Shown piece by piece: positions 11,740 through 24,946 of a DNA stretch of 64,000 nucleotides. Position 1 is the stretch's first letter. The number at the start of each line of letters is the position of its first letter. The stretch comes from Apodemus sylvaticus (Eukaryota > Chordata > Mammalia > Rodentia > Muridae). The notes below the pieces were generated by a model. It was not told the origin of the DNA. It worked only from the letters and a program-made list of their open reading frames with translations, and searched no databases. The stretch lies in NCBI RefSeq assembly GCF_947179515.1, contig NC_067480.1:12784201-12848200 (forward strand), read 5' to 3'. The translations under genes and the position numbers were made by a program.

Positions 11740-12450
11740 TCCTGCATATCTCTTATGGTCTTTCTTAATTTTCTTGAACCACTTCATTTTGGTCTCTCTA
11801 AATTCTTTGGATACTTTGATGAAGCTTATATAAGTTCCTTTATATTCTGTGCCCTGTGCTTCACCTATATAATTCTATTTGGCAAACATTTGGCAAACAA
11901 GATTGGTAGTATTTAGATACTGACTTGATCTTTCCAAGTGTTTGAATTTTTGTAATGAGCTCAGGGATTGTGGACTTTTTTGGTTGCATCCTTTCTGTTT
12001 TAAGAGACTAAGAAGACTGTTTTAGAAGAGTGGTTTTGTGAACAGGTTGGCCCTAGAGGTTAAAAATGGCTTGAATGGAGTGAAGTCTGGTAGCCATAAA
12101 AATCTAAGCTAGTTTAGGTTGTGCCTCCTGGTCCAAGCCTGGAACATGGTTATAAATATAGCTTGAAGGAGATATTTTGTGTGGTGTTGAGGTAATCTTT
12201 GGATTTGGGGATAGGTAAAGAGGTTCCTCGCCAAAGCTTTGAGATTATTCATGACATCGATGGATGATGTTGATCAAACAAGACTGGGGAACTAGATTCG
12301 GGAAAAGGTTAGATCTGATGGGTTGGGAAGTAGGGTGGAGGAAATGTCAGGGAGATTGACTGGACTGTGCTTTTGAGAGGTCTGGACAGGGGGGTGAGGT
12401 TCAATGCAGCCCAGAAGGGATGTGTGGGTGGAGACTGGTATACAGTTGTG
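11740..12450 (-). mobile_element. Possible old L1 (Lx-type) 5' region
   Basis: The phrase order ('aagagactaagaagactgttttagaagagtgg', 'gaacaggttggccct', 'tgtgcctcctggtccaagcctgg', 'gaggtctggacagg') resembles reverse-strand 5' sequence of old rodent L1s. There is no coding content. The identification is from memory and tentative. Confidence 0.4.
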
Positions 12451-12459
12451 GAGGTCCCA

Positions 12460-14414
12460 ACAGAATACTAGAAGTTGCTTGTAGTGCTAGCAATTATCCA
12501 TTTAAAGTTTCATGTTCATTTAGATCATCATGCATGAGAGATTATTTTGTGGTACCCCAAGTATAAAGAAGACATGTAGTCATCACAAAATATTATATAT
12601 TTTGCAGTAATATTATTTTGTTTTATATTTTTCCTTCTCTGTCTTTGTTATGACATTTAATAAATTATCTAATTTTGATCCATATTGTTTTGATGTGGAA
12701 ATATTAATGCAGCATAAATACCTAAATGGTTATTATCATTAATACTATGTAACCTCTTCCTACTGTTAGAAAGATACTAAGCAGTTTCCCATATATTTCA
12801 CATTAGGTAGAAATTAACATAAATATTGTTATACAAGTTCCTACTAGTAAGGTAAGAATCACTTTCAATTTCATTTCCATGATATCTAAAATCAGAGGGT
12901 TTTTTTTTTCAGATTTAGAAAATGTACGGTTGGCATTTAAAACATTTTTCTTATATTGTTTGTGACAATATTATTTTTTAAGAAACACAAAATATTTAGC
13001 TAACTGTATAAATATGTACTGCATTAATGAATGATACTTCCCTCAACTTTTCTCATATTTTATATACTTTGTAGACTTCAATCACTTCCTTTGTCATGAT
13101 ATAAATACACTATGTTAATTTAAGTTTTTTATATCATGTTTGACTTAGTATCATGGTTGCCTTTCCTTGCTATGCACACACAATGAGCTAGGCTGCTATA
13201 CATTAACTAACAACATGAATACAAATTAAGGAATGCACTGCTTATTAATTTCTTATTTCTTTGACATCAGAAGGTAGGCACACTTGATAACATAAATCAT
13301 TCATTGCACGTGATGACCTGAAATCATTAAAAGTTCCAGCAAATATGAGCTATATGAATTTGTTCCTTAGGTACCATACTGTTTTAGAGTAAGTTTTCTA
13401 ACCAGAGTGGTAAGCATACTCTAAAAGAATGATAAAGTATAGCATAGTTAATACTTAAACTGGAATGATACTGGTATCATAGCCGAAGTATCATTTATTG
13501 TGCCTATTTGAATAATTCTTACTTCTATACTAACACTGTTCTAGTTGCTTTGATTACATTTGTATCAATACATGAAACTGTGATGTTCATTATATCACTG
13601 GTGATCAAAAACTGTCAACCCTATTATAATTTTATGGGACCAATATATGCAGTGTGTTCTGTTAATAACTGTAAACACTTTCCACTATATAACATGAAGT
13701 ACACACATGTAGTTTCTTTCAAAGTATTCCATGTTGTTCACTATTTTTTATGTATGCTAGTTGCTTTATCTACAATTTTCATGACGCTTTTGCTAGTCAA
13801 TTTTGTATAGCACCCAGTTAATATCATTACAAAATATGTATTGGAATAAGAAAATTTCCTGAATGTTCAGTGTCATCCTCTGATTATTGTATTCCATTAG
13901 CTACTTGTATCAATGCACTACTTCCTAATACTCTGACTTCTTTTTAGTGCCTAAGTTTTCTGAGGTGAGTAGGTTCTGCTAGTATATTTTTTGACAGAAA
14001 TGACTAAACATATAAAGGGTCTAAATATTCTTTTTGAATGGATTAATTGCTTTAATAAATCAACACCTGAGAAAATTTGAAACAACCTGAATTTGTAGCA
14101 TTATGTTTTAAAAATATCAATTCTCTTTTTTTATTTAGTAAGAAGTACCAGTTATCACATGTCATCCCATGTTCAGGCAATAAGCAATGCTCCTAATTAT
14201 GTTCTGCAAAAATAAAAATGTAAACACGGTTGATAGTGAATAGGGAATTACTTGATTTTGTGAAAATTAATTAATGCACCTACAAATGTATCTTCAACTT
14301 GAGTGCCCTGACATTTCTCAGGAGATAGAAGAAAGACTAATCATAACCTGTGCATCAGCTTTAGTGTAAAAGAGAACTTTGACTCGATTACTTGATATTT
14401 ATCTTTTAATTTTA
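12460..14414. other. No recognised feature (AT-rich)
   Basis: Very AT-rich. A 100-codon hydrophobic frame at 13508-13810 is rich in F/V/I, as expected from AT composition, and has no signature residues of a receptor or transporter. I do not call it a gene. Confidence 0.5.
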
Positions 14415-14695
14415 AGAGTTTGAGGAGAAGGAGCTCAAGTTGTGGGTATACAGGTAATTTTTTTGTCTAGTGGGCACAAAATCTTGAGTTCGATTTCCAG
14501 AACCACATAAAATAGAGATGGTAATACACTTCTGTAATTTTAGTACTAAGTAATGTACACTTAGGCATAGAACAGAAAGACCTTAAGATTATGAACATAC
14601 CCAGCTCTATATAGCAATGGAATGACATGAATTCCAGGAAGCTTAGCCAACATGAGACTGTATAAAATATCAAATGATGGTGTGCACATGGATAT
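14415..14695 (+). mobile_element. Old B4-class SINE (ID-like plus B1-like halves)
   Basis: The left half has 'cttgagttcgatttccagaaccacataaa', an ID/tRNA-type core. The right half has a decayed B1-like arrangement ('taatttt-agtac', 'agcttagccaacatgagac'). It is strongly diverged. Confidence 0.55.
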
Positions 14696-15194
14696 GCATT
14701 TTCATATTTAGTTTTGTTATTACTGTATTTACTCTTCACTAAAAATCAGCGAATGACATAAGAAATAAATCAGAGAGGTAATATCTACAAAATATCCCAA
14801 GATCTTTTTCAAAATATATGTGATCTTTACAAAACATTTGGATCATTACATAGGCACGAAGTTTGCAAAAAGGTAAACCCAACTTGGTTAAATTAATCTT
14901 TGTGATACAAACATAATTGTAATTTTATGAAGTTTCATATTTGAGTTAGAATACAAAAAATATTAGCATAAAATATTATTGAAGAAGCTAAAAGGAGATC
15001 AATGTTAATAAATATGCTAATTGTATTTCAATGGCTTTGTGAAAAAATACTACTCTTGGGACTAAATGAAGAATGAAAAAATAATTTAAAAGATTCCTGT
15101 CACTAATGCAAACATGTACCATCAGTATCTGCCTTATTTTTGTGTAAAGTTCTCAGTGGAGCATTTAATGGTTACAATAAATTAAGCACACCTC
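14696..15194. other. No recognised feature
   Basis: AT-rich. No supported gene or nameable repeat. Confidence 0.5.
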
Positions 15195-15293
15195 AGCACA
15201 CACACACACACACACATACACACACATGTATATGTATATATGTATGTGTATGCGTGTATGTGTGTGTGTATGTGTGTGTGTGTGTGTGTGTAT
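15195..15293. repeat. (CA)n followed by (TG)n with a TA-rich centre
   Basis: A CA run (15195-15226) passes through 'tgtatatgtatatatgta' into a TG run ending at about 15291. The two halves are imperfect reverse complements, so the tract can fold on itself. Confidence 0.95.
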
Positions 15294-15969
15294 AATCTCC
15301 AATGAGAAGTGAGAGAAGGTATATTTCTTCTACAAAATATAGTAGTCATATCTCATTGTAGGACCTGAAAATGACTATTGCCTTATATCTCATTTTAGTA
15401 CATCATTCCTAAAAATGTTCTGTTTTCTATTTCTTTACTTTGTAACTCCTTTACTGCCATATCTGTTCTTCAAAAGAGTTTTACATTGAGTTAGAAATAT
15501 ATATGATCCTATATTGCTAAGAAGAGTAAACATGAGGAATTGTGTTTAAAAGATGAAAATGAATTCTAAAATTAATTTAAATCTGATCAAATAAACTACA
15601 TCAAAATATTTTTAGCAGCTTTACTACGATGAAATCTTACATTAGTTATACAGTCTATAAATAATGCATGTGATATGTGCATTTTCAAATAAAATTTCAT
15701 TTTCATATTTTAACAACTTTTAAGAAAACAAACCACTTACATTATCAAGGTGAGTAAATATTGTATCTTGCTGCACAATTCAGCTTGAAAGAAATCTGTC
15801 AGTTTTACATATATATTTACAGACAATTCTTGTAATAGTTGAACATTTTTTTTTACTGAATAAACAATTTCTTCCTGCAAATGTAACTTCTAGGGAAGGT
15901 TTTCTTCAGTTATAAATCAATAATTTAATTTTGGAGAAAAATCTCACATTTTTTGAATGTAACATTATG
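15294..15969. other. No recognised feature
   Basis: AT-rich. Nothing supported. Confidence 0.5.
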
Positions 15970-16100
15970 TGGGAATACTTTTTATTTTATACATTTATTG
16001 ATACTTATGTGTATGAATGTTTGCATGAATACATGTTGGCATAGCATGTGTAAATTTGGTGTCCTATGAAGCCAGAGGAGGCCCTCACATTCTACATAAT
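15970..16100 (-). mobile_element. B3-like SINE fragment
   Basis: 'ttttattttatacatttattgatacttatgtgtatgaatgtttgcatg' followed by 'gaagccagaggaggc' is the reverse-strand tail-to-body order of B3 SINEs. The head is missing or decayed. Confidence 0.55.
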
Positions 16101-16369
16101 GCGAGGAACACATTGTAGTAAGCCAACATATGGGTGATGGGAAATAAGCCCAGATTCTCTGTCATAGGATGAGAATTTTTTATATATAAAGCTAAGGCAG
16201 CTTTATATATAACCTCTATAGGGATATTTTTAATTGAAATAATTATATATTCCAGATTAGAACATGCATCTACTACTGTTTCTAATTTCTTTTTAGGAGA
16301 ATCTAATAATAAATTGATTTTGTTGTCCTTTTGGATATTTGACTTGGCAGAGTAAAATGGATACACCAC

Positions 16370-16560
16370 CCATAGTACACATATATACCCATGCATTGCT
16401 ACACAGACACTCACACATGCACATATAGGCACATACACACAATATGTATGTGACACACAATATACGCAACGTACATGTAACACAGACAGAGCAACATATA
16501 CACGATATAAACACAATATGCAAAACACAGACACACATAATGCATACACACATACACAGT
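16370..16560. repeat. Degenerate CA/ACAC-rich tract
   Basis: An interrupted CA-rich run with 'acacacaatat' and 'cacatacac' units. Reverse-strand frames here (Cys/Val/Tyr-rich) are read-through of GT repeats. Confidence 0.75.
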
Positions 16561-16647
16561 CATGTTCTCCTTTTCATAAAGTAATACAATTGAGAGTTGA
16601 AAATAATATCACATATGGTTCTGTTTATAATGAAGACTCCTTTCTAC

Positions 16648-16975
16648 ATGGGATGCTTTGTATATTTGTCCAGGGACAGCACTATTGGGAGATGTGGCCT
16701 TGTTGGAATTGGTGTGTCACTGTTCATATGAGCTTTAATAACTTAATCCTAGCTGCCTGAAAACCAGTCTTCTCCTAGCTGTCTTCAGAACAAAAGGTGC
16801 AACTCTGAGCTCCTCCAGTCTCATGCCTGCCTGGATGCTGCCATGCTCCCACCTTGGTGATAATGAGCTGAACATCTAAACCTGTAAGCCAGGCCCAATT
16901 AAATGTTGTTCTTTTTAAAAGTTCCCTTGGTCATAATATCTGTTTACAGGAGTAAAACCCTAAGATACTACAGAT
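16648..16975 (+). mobile_element. RMER1/URR-type rodent repeat
   Basis: Ordered motifs: 'gcactattgggagatgtggccttgttgg', 'tgtgtcactgtt', 'aactctgagctcctccag', 'tgcctgcctggatgctgccatgctccc', 'taagccaggcccaattaaatgttgttct' and a final 'taaaaccctaagata'. The same family recurs at 61421-62558. Confidence 0.65.
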
Positions 16976-18954
16976 ATATCTCGTTTCTGGAGTTAACTAC
17001 TAAAGATGAGATTAAGAACCTCTGTTTTAGGTGTGATGGCATTGTGGAAGACGTTGCCAGAAAAGTTGAGAGGGGACTGAAAGGTCTGATTATTCTGTCA
17101 AGGACACTTCCGTCTTTTGCAATCATTTTGTATGTACATTACTATTCTTCTACAATTCATTCTACAAATAAAGTGTGGAAGCCACACTGTAAGCTACCAC
17201 AGCTGCAGCAAGTGCCACAGGCCCTAAGATCCTTTCAAATAGTGTAAGACATCACCTCTGATTCCCGTTCCTGACAAAATGTTAAAACCATAGGTCATGT
17301 TATTGAAGTCAGAGTAAGAGCATGTCTTTGCCATAGTTTCCTTGTCAGTAAGGTTATCCCAAACAAAATCCAAGCTATACCGCAGCACTTCTTTTTATTT
17401 TTTCCTTTCTGCAAAATCAATCCATTTGCATTTAAATATGCGTTTTTTTTTACTAAAATCTCATATTCCATTATAAGCAGTGAGTTTTGAATGTTACATG
17501 GGGAGCTGCCTAGATGTACTCATGCTTAAGAATAAAAATCTTTTACATTATAAAACCCTCTCCTAGCCATCACTGAGTATCTCTTCCTGAGGCAGCCATA
17601 CAACCTCACTCTACCTGACCTCATACAGAATGGAGTTTAAAATACTTTTATTTAAATTTTAAGACCTGTAACAATACCCTTTGTATGATCCCTGCCTTTG
17701 ACATATAAAATTAGCAATAATTTGAAAAAAATGCTACATCGGTCTCTATAAGACTCTCAAACCAAAGGCTTATCTCATACATAGTATAACCTAGGTAAGC
17801 AACAGCCTAAATGTATACATGGGGCATGTAAGAAGAAACAAAACAAAATTAAACTAAAAAATAAATAAAAACAACTGTTCTCCATGAATGAGGACTTATA
17901 ACAAACCATAAAATATACAATTTTGTCTATTTTCTCTTTTATATGGCAATGAAAATTGTCACCAGGATATTGGGCATCAGCAAATATGGAAGGAAGCCTG
18001 CAAGATTTTATGTGTTGGCTGTTGAAAAAGAGACAGCAATAGGGAAGGGCATCTGTAAAACAAAATGTATCCAACAATAACAAATGAGAAAGCACAGCAA
18101 TTCCTGATTTTTTTTCAGGAATTTGTCCCCTTTCTTTGTCCCCCTGTCTTCCATGGCAGAGATACTTCTCTTCCTGCCTTTTGAAAAGAGACTTCTAGAG
18201 TCAGAAGTGTAACATCTGCTTCGGGGTAAAGGAGAAAGTCAGACTTTTAATGACCTTTGCAGATTTCACACCTTGCTTCAGGGATGAAGGAGAATGTTCT
18301 GTGCCTTTCCTGTTTCTTCAACTATCAAGGTGCCATGTCTTGAGGTTACATTTACTCATGACAAACATCCTACAGATGTAAGAGGAACTGTTATTCTTCT
18401 AATAACTCTGGCAAAAAAAATGTGAAGTTTCTGTTGCCTTACAAACATTCAGACATTTTAGCCTTTGGAATAACTGATTACAGAAAAATGAATAGCATTA
18501 AGGAATAAAATGTGCACGCTGGTGCATTGAAATAACAAAAGCATAGGAACCATACACCAAGTGTAAGGCAAAGGAACAGCCTGGAGATACAAACCCAAGT
18601 CATGTTTAGCTGAGAGAAAGAGTAAGATCATTCTTCTACACGAGGCACTTTGGTTACAATGGAATAATGCACTGAAATACCAAATGGAATTGTTATTTAG
18701 CAGATCAAGTCTCCTAGGCAGCAGACATCATTGACCTACATGTGGTAGTCACCATCTGGACCAAGTATCAGACCTATCATCTATTCTTCCTGTGAAATAT
18801 CTTTCCAGACAGACAGCGATATTGAACAGAAGCACCTCTACCTGCATTGGTTGTTTACCACATGTGCCTTACTTTTTACAGAGTGACAGCTCTAAAATTC
18901 TTCCATGTGTCTACCCTACTTCAGAATAGCCCCCTTGAAGCAAGTTAGAAAAGA
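16976..18954. other. No recognised feature
   Basis: Mixed composition. Open frames at 16903-17247 and 17775-18095 show no family motif, start context or exon-like structure that I can support. Confidence 0.45.
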
Positions 18955-19396
18955 ATATTTTTATTAGATATATTCTTTATTTACATTTCAAGTATTGTCC
19001 CCCTTCCTGGTTCACCCCTCCCCAGAAAATCCCATAAGCCATCTCCCCTTCCCCAATTAACCCTCCCCTCCTACTTCACTGTCCTGGTTTTCCTCTAGTC
19101 TTTTCAGTACCAAGGGCCTCTCCTTCCTTTGGTGTCTAACAAGACCATCATCTGCTGCCTATGTGTCTGGAGCCATGGTTAACTCCATGTGTACTCTTTG
19201 ATTGATGGTTTGCTCCTTGGAGCTCTGGGAGTACTGGGTGATTCATATTGTTGTTCCCCTGTGTCGCTGCAAACCCCTTCAGCTCCTTGGGTCCTTTCTC
19301 TAGCTCCACCATTGGGGACCCTGTGCTCAATTCAATAGCTGGCTGAGAGTGGCTCCCTCTGTAGTTCTAACGCACTAGCAGAGAGTGGCCTATTTG
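18955..19396 (-). mobile_element. L1 3'-UTR fragment (reverse strand)
   Basis: It starts at the T-rich reverse of the L1 tail ('attctttatttacatttcaagta') and includes 'gtgtactctttgattgatggtttgctcc' and 'attcatattgttgttcc'. It is 5'-truncated within the 3' UTR. The far boundary is uncertain. Confidence 0.88.
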
Positions 19397-21586
19397 CTCT
19401 TCTTTAAGAGTAACAAGACCACAGTCCCCAGGGACTCTGTGATGAACATTGAAAAGAATGATGATTTTTAATGTACAGTTATTCTCACAGTTTCTATTCA
19501 AGTATATAAAAGATTAATATCTGCTTCACCAGAAATCAACTTCTCTAACATGAACGATTCATTTTCACCTAAATTGTACATAGACCAATATGGCTAATCA
19601 GTGCCTTTGGTTGAAATTTTCAGGTTTTACTGTGCTTTGTAAGTGAATCTCAGCATAATACAACATGGTAAGAAAGAAAAAACAATGCAACCAAGGCATT
19701 AATTTCAACAGTTTCATAGATTACAACACTGGCACACAGGAAAAAATAATGGAACTGAGCTGTACTCACACTTTCTAGGTTTTGTTATCTGTTCTCAGTA
19801 CTGCAATTAACAAAATCATGGGACGCACACTAAAACTGAGCAAGTTACTCATGATTAATCAAAGATTAAGACATATTAAATCACCCTTTAATCACACCTA
19901 CGTGTTTTAACTAACATCATTTATTATTACTCCAGGTTTAACACGTTAGAATCAGGTACAGTCAAATTAGGATTTAAAAGCTTGAAAGCAGAAACATAGT
20001 CACAATATATCACGGGTACACTTAAGATTGACAGAACTGGTTAAAGGTGAATTCATTTCATTTAATAGATCATTAAAATCTATTGTTAACAATATTAACA
20101 TTGTTTCTTCAAAAGCAAGGATTAATGACTTAACAGCCTAAATTGAATATTTGAAGTGAAATCCAATTACATTTTACAATATCAGACGAGTGGGTACAGA
20201 TCTGTGAAGGCGATTGTGCTTCTTGGACATTAGAAGACATCACCCACTTGGAAGACTGAAGTGCAGCACTGTTATGTTGATTCAGTTGCTTTGCTGGACT
20301 CTATTGCTTAGAGAGAATAGAAGTCATAATGGAAACTCACCAAAGTCATAATTCACAACTTGCTTCCTCAGCAGATTGTCTAGGTGTGAGACATAGACTT
20401 GAAAAAATAAGTGTACCTTGTCACCATCAAACGATAGTTTTAGTTGCTGAACCTGAGGCTTTTGTATCCCACACATTTCTTGAAACAGTCCTAGTGGCCT
20501 TTAGGTCTCTTATACCTAATAATAACTTTTCTTGTTAAATGGTACTGGCTCAAAACTTCTTAAAGTAATGACACACAAGGGTCATTTATAATAACAGTGT
20601 TTGTGTTTTCTTCTCAACATCAGCAAGAGAGGCATAAAGGCATCAAGGATGTTGGATGTGTCTGAAAAGCCATAGACTTAGCCTGGAAGAGTCAAGTAGA
20701 AAAATTAACATCAACTTCTTAGGAAAAAATTTAAGGAAGATGGGGAATAGCCTTCTATAGTAGAAGGATACTTCTCTTTGATAGAGCAGCGTTTGTCTGT
20801 TATCCTTTAGACAACTTAGGGGATCTCATCTCAGGAAGCCCTCATGGTCCTGGAAGTTAACTCAAACAGTACAGAGTTAAAATGTCTCAAAGCCATATTG
20901 GAAACTTTATTAATGTATGTGTGTCATGCTAGAGAAGGAGGTAAAGAGGAAAGGTTAGAAGAAAGATGATCTGCCTCCAGATGTGTTTATTCAGCTTCCA
21001 TTTGGGACAGTCATAACAGCTCACAATTTTCACTAAATCCTGCTCAACAGGAGAGAAATCATGCCTGATTTTTAAAAACCTAGTCAAGTATCAATGTGCT
21101 CATAGGCCATAAGGACCAACATACTACCTTCAATTTACTAGGACACCATAATTTTTAACTAGATTTTAAAACTCATCTTTGTGCCCACAAAGAAACAGAG
21201 CTGTCATTCTACATTTAGGAAGCTTTACTTTTTTAATAACAGGGGTGATTACAGGAGACAATAGCAGATTAGAATGGAGAGATCAAGTGAATTTGGGAAT
21301 CCAGTCTCAACAAATAGATCTCCAATGTAATTTCTGCACTGATGGCTAAGACAACATTTTGAAAGATACACCAAAATATTTTAAAATCCAGGGAAGCAGA
21401 AAGTCTCCTGGGTGTTAAGGGATCCTAAAAATGAGAGTGAAGTTACTACATCCATGATACCTCAAGAATATTGCTTCCCAAACCAAACTTTACAATGTAA
21501 GTGCCAACACACATCCCAAAAAGCAAGAAAGGGGGAGTCCTACCGGGTCTTTCTTCTCCACAAAGAACTGAGGGAACTGAAAATTG

Positions 21587-21591
<5 letters not shown>
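19397..21591. other. No recognised feature
   Basis: About 2.2 kb with no nameable repeat. A 69-codon frame at 20329-20538 starts with a plausible ATG but has no motif that I recognise. This is one of the longer repeat-poor stretches of the window. Confidence 0.45.
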
Positions 21592-21640
<49 letters not shown>

Positions 21641-21662
21641 GAAAGAGAGAGAGAGAAAGAGA
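21592..21662. repeat. (GA)n microsatellite
   Basis: About 20 pure GA units, then interrupted GA/GAAA units. The Arg/Glu-rich frames across it are not genes. Confidence 0.95.
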
Positions 21663-22924
21663 ATTAGTGTCTCCTGGGAATGAAGAATATGAGTTTTCTA
21701 GTTTGGATATCTAATAGGTAGTCATCAGCCTTTGAAGTTATATATACACAGGCAATACAAAGCAGACACTGGGAAAACAAGAATGAGAGATACATTAAAA
21801 AACATAGGTAGTATTATTTTACATTTACTTAAAAGAATGTGTATCTTTATATAGATATGAAGACATTTATTTCATTTGAGTGAGCTTTTGCTTCTTGGGG
21901 CAACTTTGATCAAATAAAAACAGCAAAATAGCCAATTTATGGAATTATCCAGTAAATAAGCCAGTACATAAATATATTGAAGAAATGTACTATAAAAGTA
22001 CAAGATGCTACTTTGGGAATTGCCCAGGTAGCCATAGGCACTAGAACAATACAGAAGTAGTTGAGTCTATAGTCATTGTAATGAAGCTGTTGAAACTTTC
22101 TACGCAGGAATTATAAACCTTTGCTTGTAATTCTGGCTATAGCTACCTCTTCTAGATAGATATAAAGTACATAACATTCAGCCATAACGAAAATAATGGC
22201 ACTTAGGGGAAAGAGGGTCAATCCTGCCAATTCCCTGAAAAACAGAATAATCCAAGTTCATAAATAAATAACATTTTTCTGATATATGAAAAGTATAGAA
22301 AATTAAAATAGAGGAGATTAAAGTAAAAGAAAAAACTATTATAGTTATGAAACAATAAAAGTGAGATGAACATAAGAAAAATTAATAGAGTATGGGTACA
22401 GAATATTAGTTACATATAGAATTTTTGTAATTGCTTTACTTTATACAAATTGATGTTTGATGACTAAAATATCTTTGTTTGGGCTGAGTACTAAACCACC
22501 CCTTATTCTCATCAGCTTGAATGCTTGCCTCTCCAGTCACCACTGCTCTTTGGAAAGATTCTTGGATTAATCTAATGGTAAAGTTTTCTATGAATACGAA
22601 CATAACTGTTTAGAAACTAACACTAGTAACTTATTCCTGTCACCTCTTACCTTCCCAGATATGGGTTTATTTGAAGAAAATTACAGAAGAAAGCATGAAG
22701 TGTCACTTATGTTTTGAGCTTAAGGTCTAAGCAAGAGCAGTTGGTGTCCCCATAAAAATTCATGCCAAATTTTTCCAGGGAGACACCTGGCAGATTGATC
22801 CTTTGGTTCCTTGGGAATCACAGCAGGGGAAAATTGATTCCTTTATCTATCAATGGTTTAGCAAGCACTTTCCAGCAATATGGAAACTAGGGTGCAGGGG
22901 GAAGCATCAGCTCTGTTCCCAGCT
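21663..22924. other. No recognised feature
   Basis: AT-rich. No supported gene or nameable repeat. Confidence 0.45.
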
Positions 22925-23143
22925 AAGTTTCCACATTTCTCAAAAGTCTCTGTGTGGACAAACCCCTATCTTTCATTCTATCCCAGTATCGGGTTGTCTG
23001 TTTTTGTTCCACTAGTATGCTGCTTCTCTTACTTTGTCTCTATAACGTAACCCAAGATCAGATGTGATAATGTCACCAGCAATATTCTTTTCTTTCCATG
23101 TTATTAGTGATTGGGAGGTTTAGTGCTGCCATTTAAATTTTAA

Positions 23144-23194
<51 letters not shown>

Positions 23195-23378
23195 TGTTTC
23201 TATGGAAAGTTTCATGAGAATTTTGATCAACATTGTGTTGAAACTACAGGTACTTTTTGCAATATGGCCATTTTCATAATATTAACTCTTTGAATCCGTG
23301 AAAGAATGGACATTCCTTTCGTCTTCTAGTTTCTTCCATGATTTCTTTCTTTAGAGTTTAATTGTGCTGGTTTTTCTA
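22925..23378 (-). mobile_element. Old L1 ORF2 remnant, part 1 (reverse strand)
   Basis: Reverse-strand ORF2 landmarks: 'aagtctctgtgtggaca', 'atgataatgtcaccagcaatattctttt', 'tcatgagaattttgatcaacattg' and 'tggccattttcataatattaactc'. A TG array lies inside it at about 23145-23192. No open frame survives. Confidence 0.7.
23145..23192. repeat. (TG)n microsatellite within the old L1
   Basis: About 23 TG units, expanded from a spot inside ORF2-derived sequence. Confidence 0.95.
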
Positions 23379-23536
23379 GGAGAGCAAGGTGGCTCTGTAG
23401 GTGAAGGTACTTTCTGACAAGCTTGAGAACCTGAGTGTGATCATCAGAGTCCAAGAAAACAAATGATAGGAGAGAACCAATCCCCACAGGTTATCTTCTG
23501 ATGCTCATTGGAGTTCTGTGGCAAGTAGATGGAATC
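23379..23536 (+). mobile_element. B3 SINE
   Basis: Decayed tRNA-derived head ('gcaaggtggctctgtaggtgaaggtac', 'gagaacctgagtgtgatcatcag') and body ('aggagagaaccaatccc', 'ggttatcttctgatgctc', 'gttctgtggcaag'). It is followed directly by its CA tail. Confidence 0.75.
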
Positions 23537-23912
23537 ACACACACAAATACACACAAACACACATACACACATTCACATACACACATACATGCACACATAC
23601 ATACACACATACACACATACATACACACATACACACATACACACATACATACACACATCACACATACACACATACACATATACACACATACATACACATA
23701 TACACACATACATACACACATACACACATACACACATACATACACACATACACACATACACACACACATACACACATATACACACATGCATACACATATA
23801 CACACATACATACACATATACACACATTCACATACACACATACATACACACATATACATACATATATACACACATACACACACATTCACACACATATACA
23901 CACACACACACT
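23537..23912. repeat. (CACATA)/(CA)n array, expanded SINE tail
   Basis: About 375 bp of CACATACA-type units. Five or more frames stay open across it, giving long His/Thr/Tyr-rich or Cys/Val-rich translations that are artefacts of the repeat. Confidence 0.97.
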
Positions 23913-24790
23913 TTTATTCAGTTCCTATCTCTGGGATTATGCCTGTAGTTTCTATATATTTGGGATTTGAATATCGAAATGCTATTGATTTTTATATGAT
24001 ACTTTTTATTTCATAATTTTTTTCTGAATACTTTTCTGTTGTAGGAGTACTCTGGTGGAATGCTGAGTGTGTATTATATGCAGAATTATATCATCTCCAC
24101 ACAGGGATGTTTTGTTATTCTTTTCCTATAGATATCTGTTTTATTTTCTTACTTATATAGCTAATACTTTAGCCATTCTTTTGAAAATAAGAAAGGATAA
24201 TAGAAAACATTGAGTTGTTCCATTTTTTAATGATATTCCTTTGAGGCTTTGCTTTGCTTTGTTTGTTTTGCATGCTATTGGTGGCTTCAGTATCATATAT
24301 GACTTTTTACATTGAAGTGTCTTTTTCCATCCTTAGCTATTCTCTCAAAGGATTTTTTGGAAGGAATGTTGGATTTTGATAATGCCATTTTCTGCATTTG
24401 TGAGATAATAATTAATTCTTGGTTTTAAGATCAATTAATAGAATTATTACATTTATTTTTTGGAATTATTATATTTATTAATTTGTTTATTTTGAATCAT
24501 CACTATCTTTTAATAAAGTTAATTTGTTCATGGTGATTGATCAGTTTTATTTATTTTTGTATTATTTTGCAAGAACTTTTCTCAAAAATATATTTTAGCT
24601 ATTTTAATCTTGAATATTGACCTATGATTCTCCTTAATGTTGTGTCTTATCTGCTTTACTTAACATTTACTTTGTAAACAATGGTTGGCGGTATCCTATT
24701 TATTTACATTTTAAGAAATAATATGAAAAGCATTGACTGTAGTTCTTTTTTGAAAGTCTGATATAATTCTGGAAAAAGTGAATCCATGTA
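23913..24790 (-). mobile_element. Old L1 ORF2 remnant, part 2 (reverse strand)
   Basis: It continues the element broken by the B3: 'gaatatcgaaatgctattgattttta', 'gcagaattatatcatctcc', 'gaaggaatgttggattttg' and 'catggtgattgatcag' are in reverse ORF2 order. It is diverged and full of stops. Confidence 0.7.
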
Positions 24791-24946
24791 GATTCTTCCC
24801 TACCTCCAGGGTAAATGGTTGAGGTCTCAAGGAATACTTTGGAAGGTGTAAGGAAAGGCTGTAAAAGAAAAAAGATAAGGGATAAAGATGGGAAATGTTA
24901 GTTCCTGGGTATGATAAAAATCAAAGTCATGGATTCTTTAGTTACT

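Noticed and set aside
13508..13810. 100-codon hydrophobic frame that could suggest a receptor fragment
   Set aside because: Hydrophobic composition follows from AT-rich DNA. No signature residues, no homologous neighbours, no exon features.
18949..19460. gaaaagaat near both sides of the reverse L1 3' UTR as a TSD
   Set aside because: It is only 9 bp of A-rich sequence, and the right copy lies about 50 bp beyond recognisable L1, so it could easily be chance.
21412..21714. 100-codon Arg/Glu-rich frame
   Set aside because: The charged half is the GA microsatellite; the rest has no motif.
23491..24016. Up to 171-codon His/Thr/Tyr- and Cys/Val-rich frames on both strands
   Set aside because: They are read-through of the CA/CATA array in several frames at once, which is expected for a dinucleotide repeat and not for a gene.
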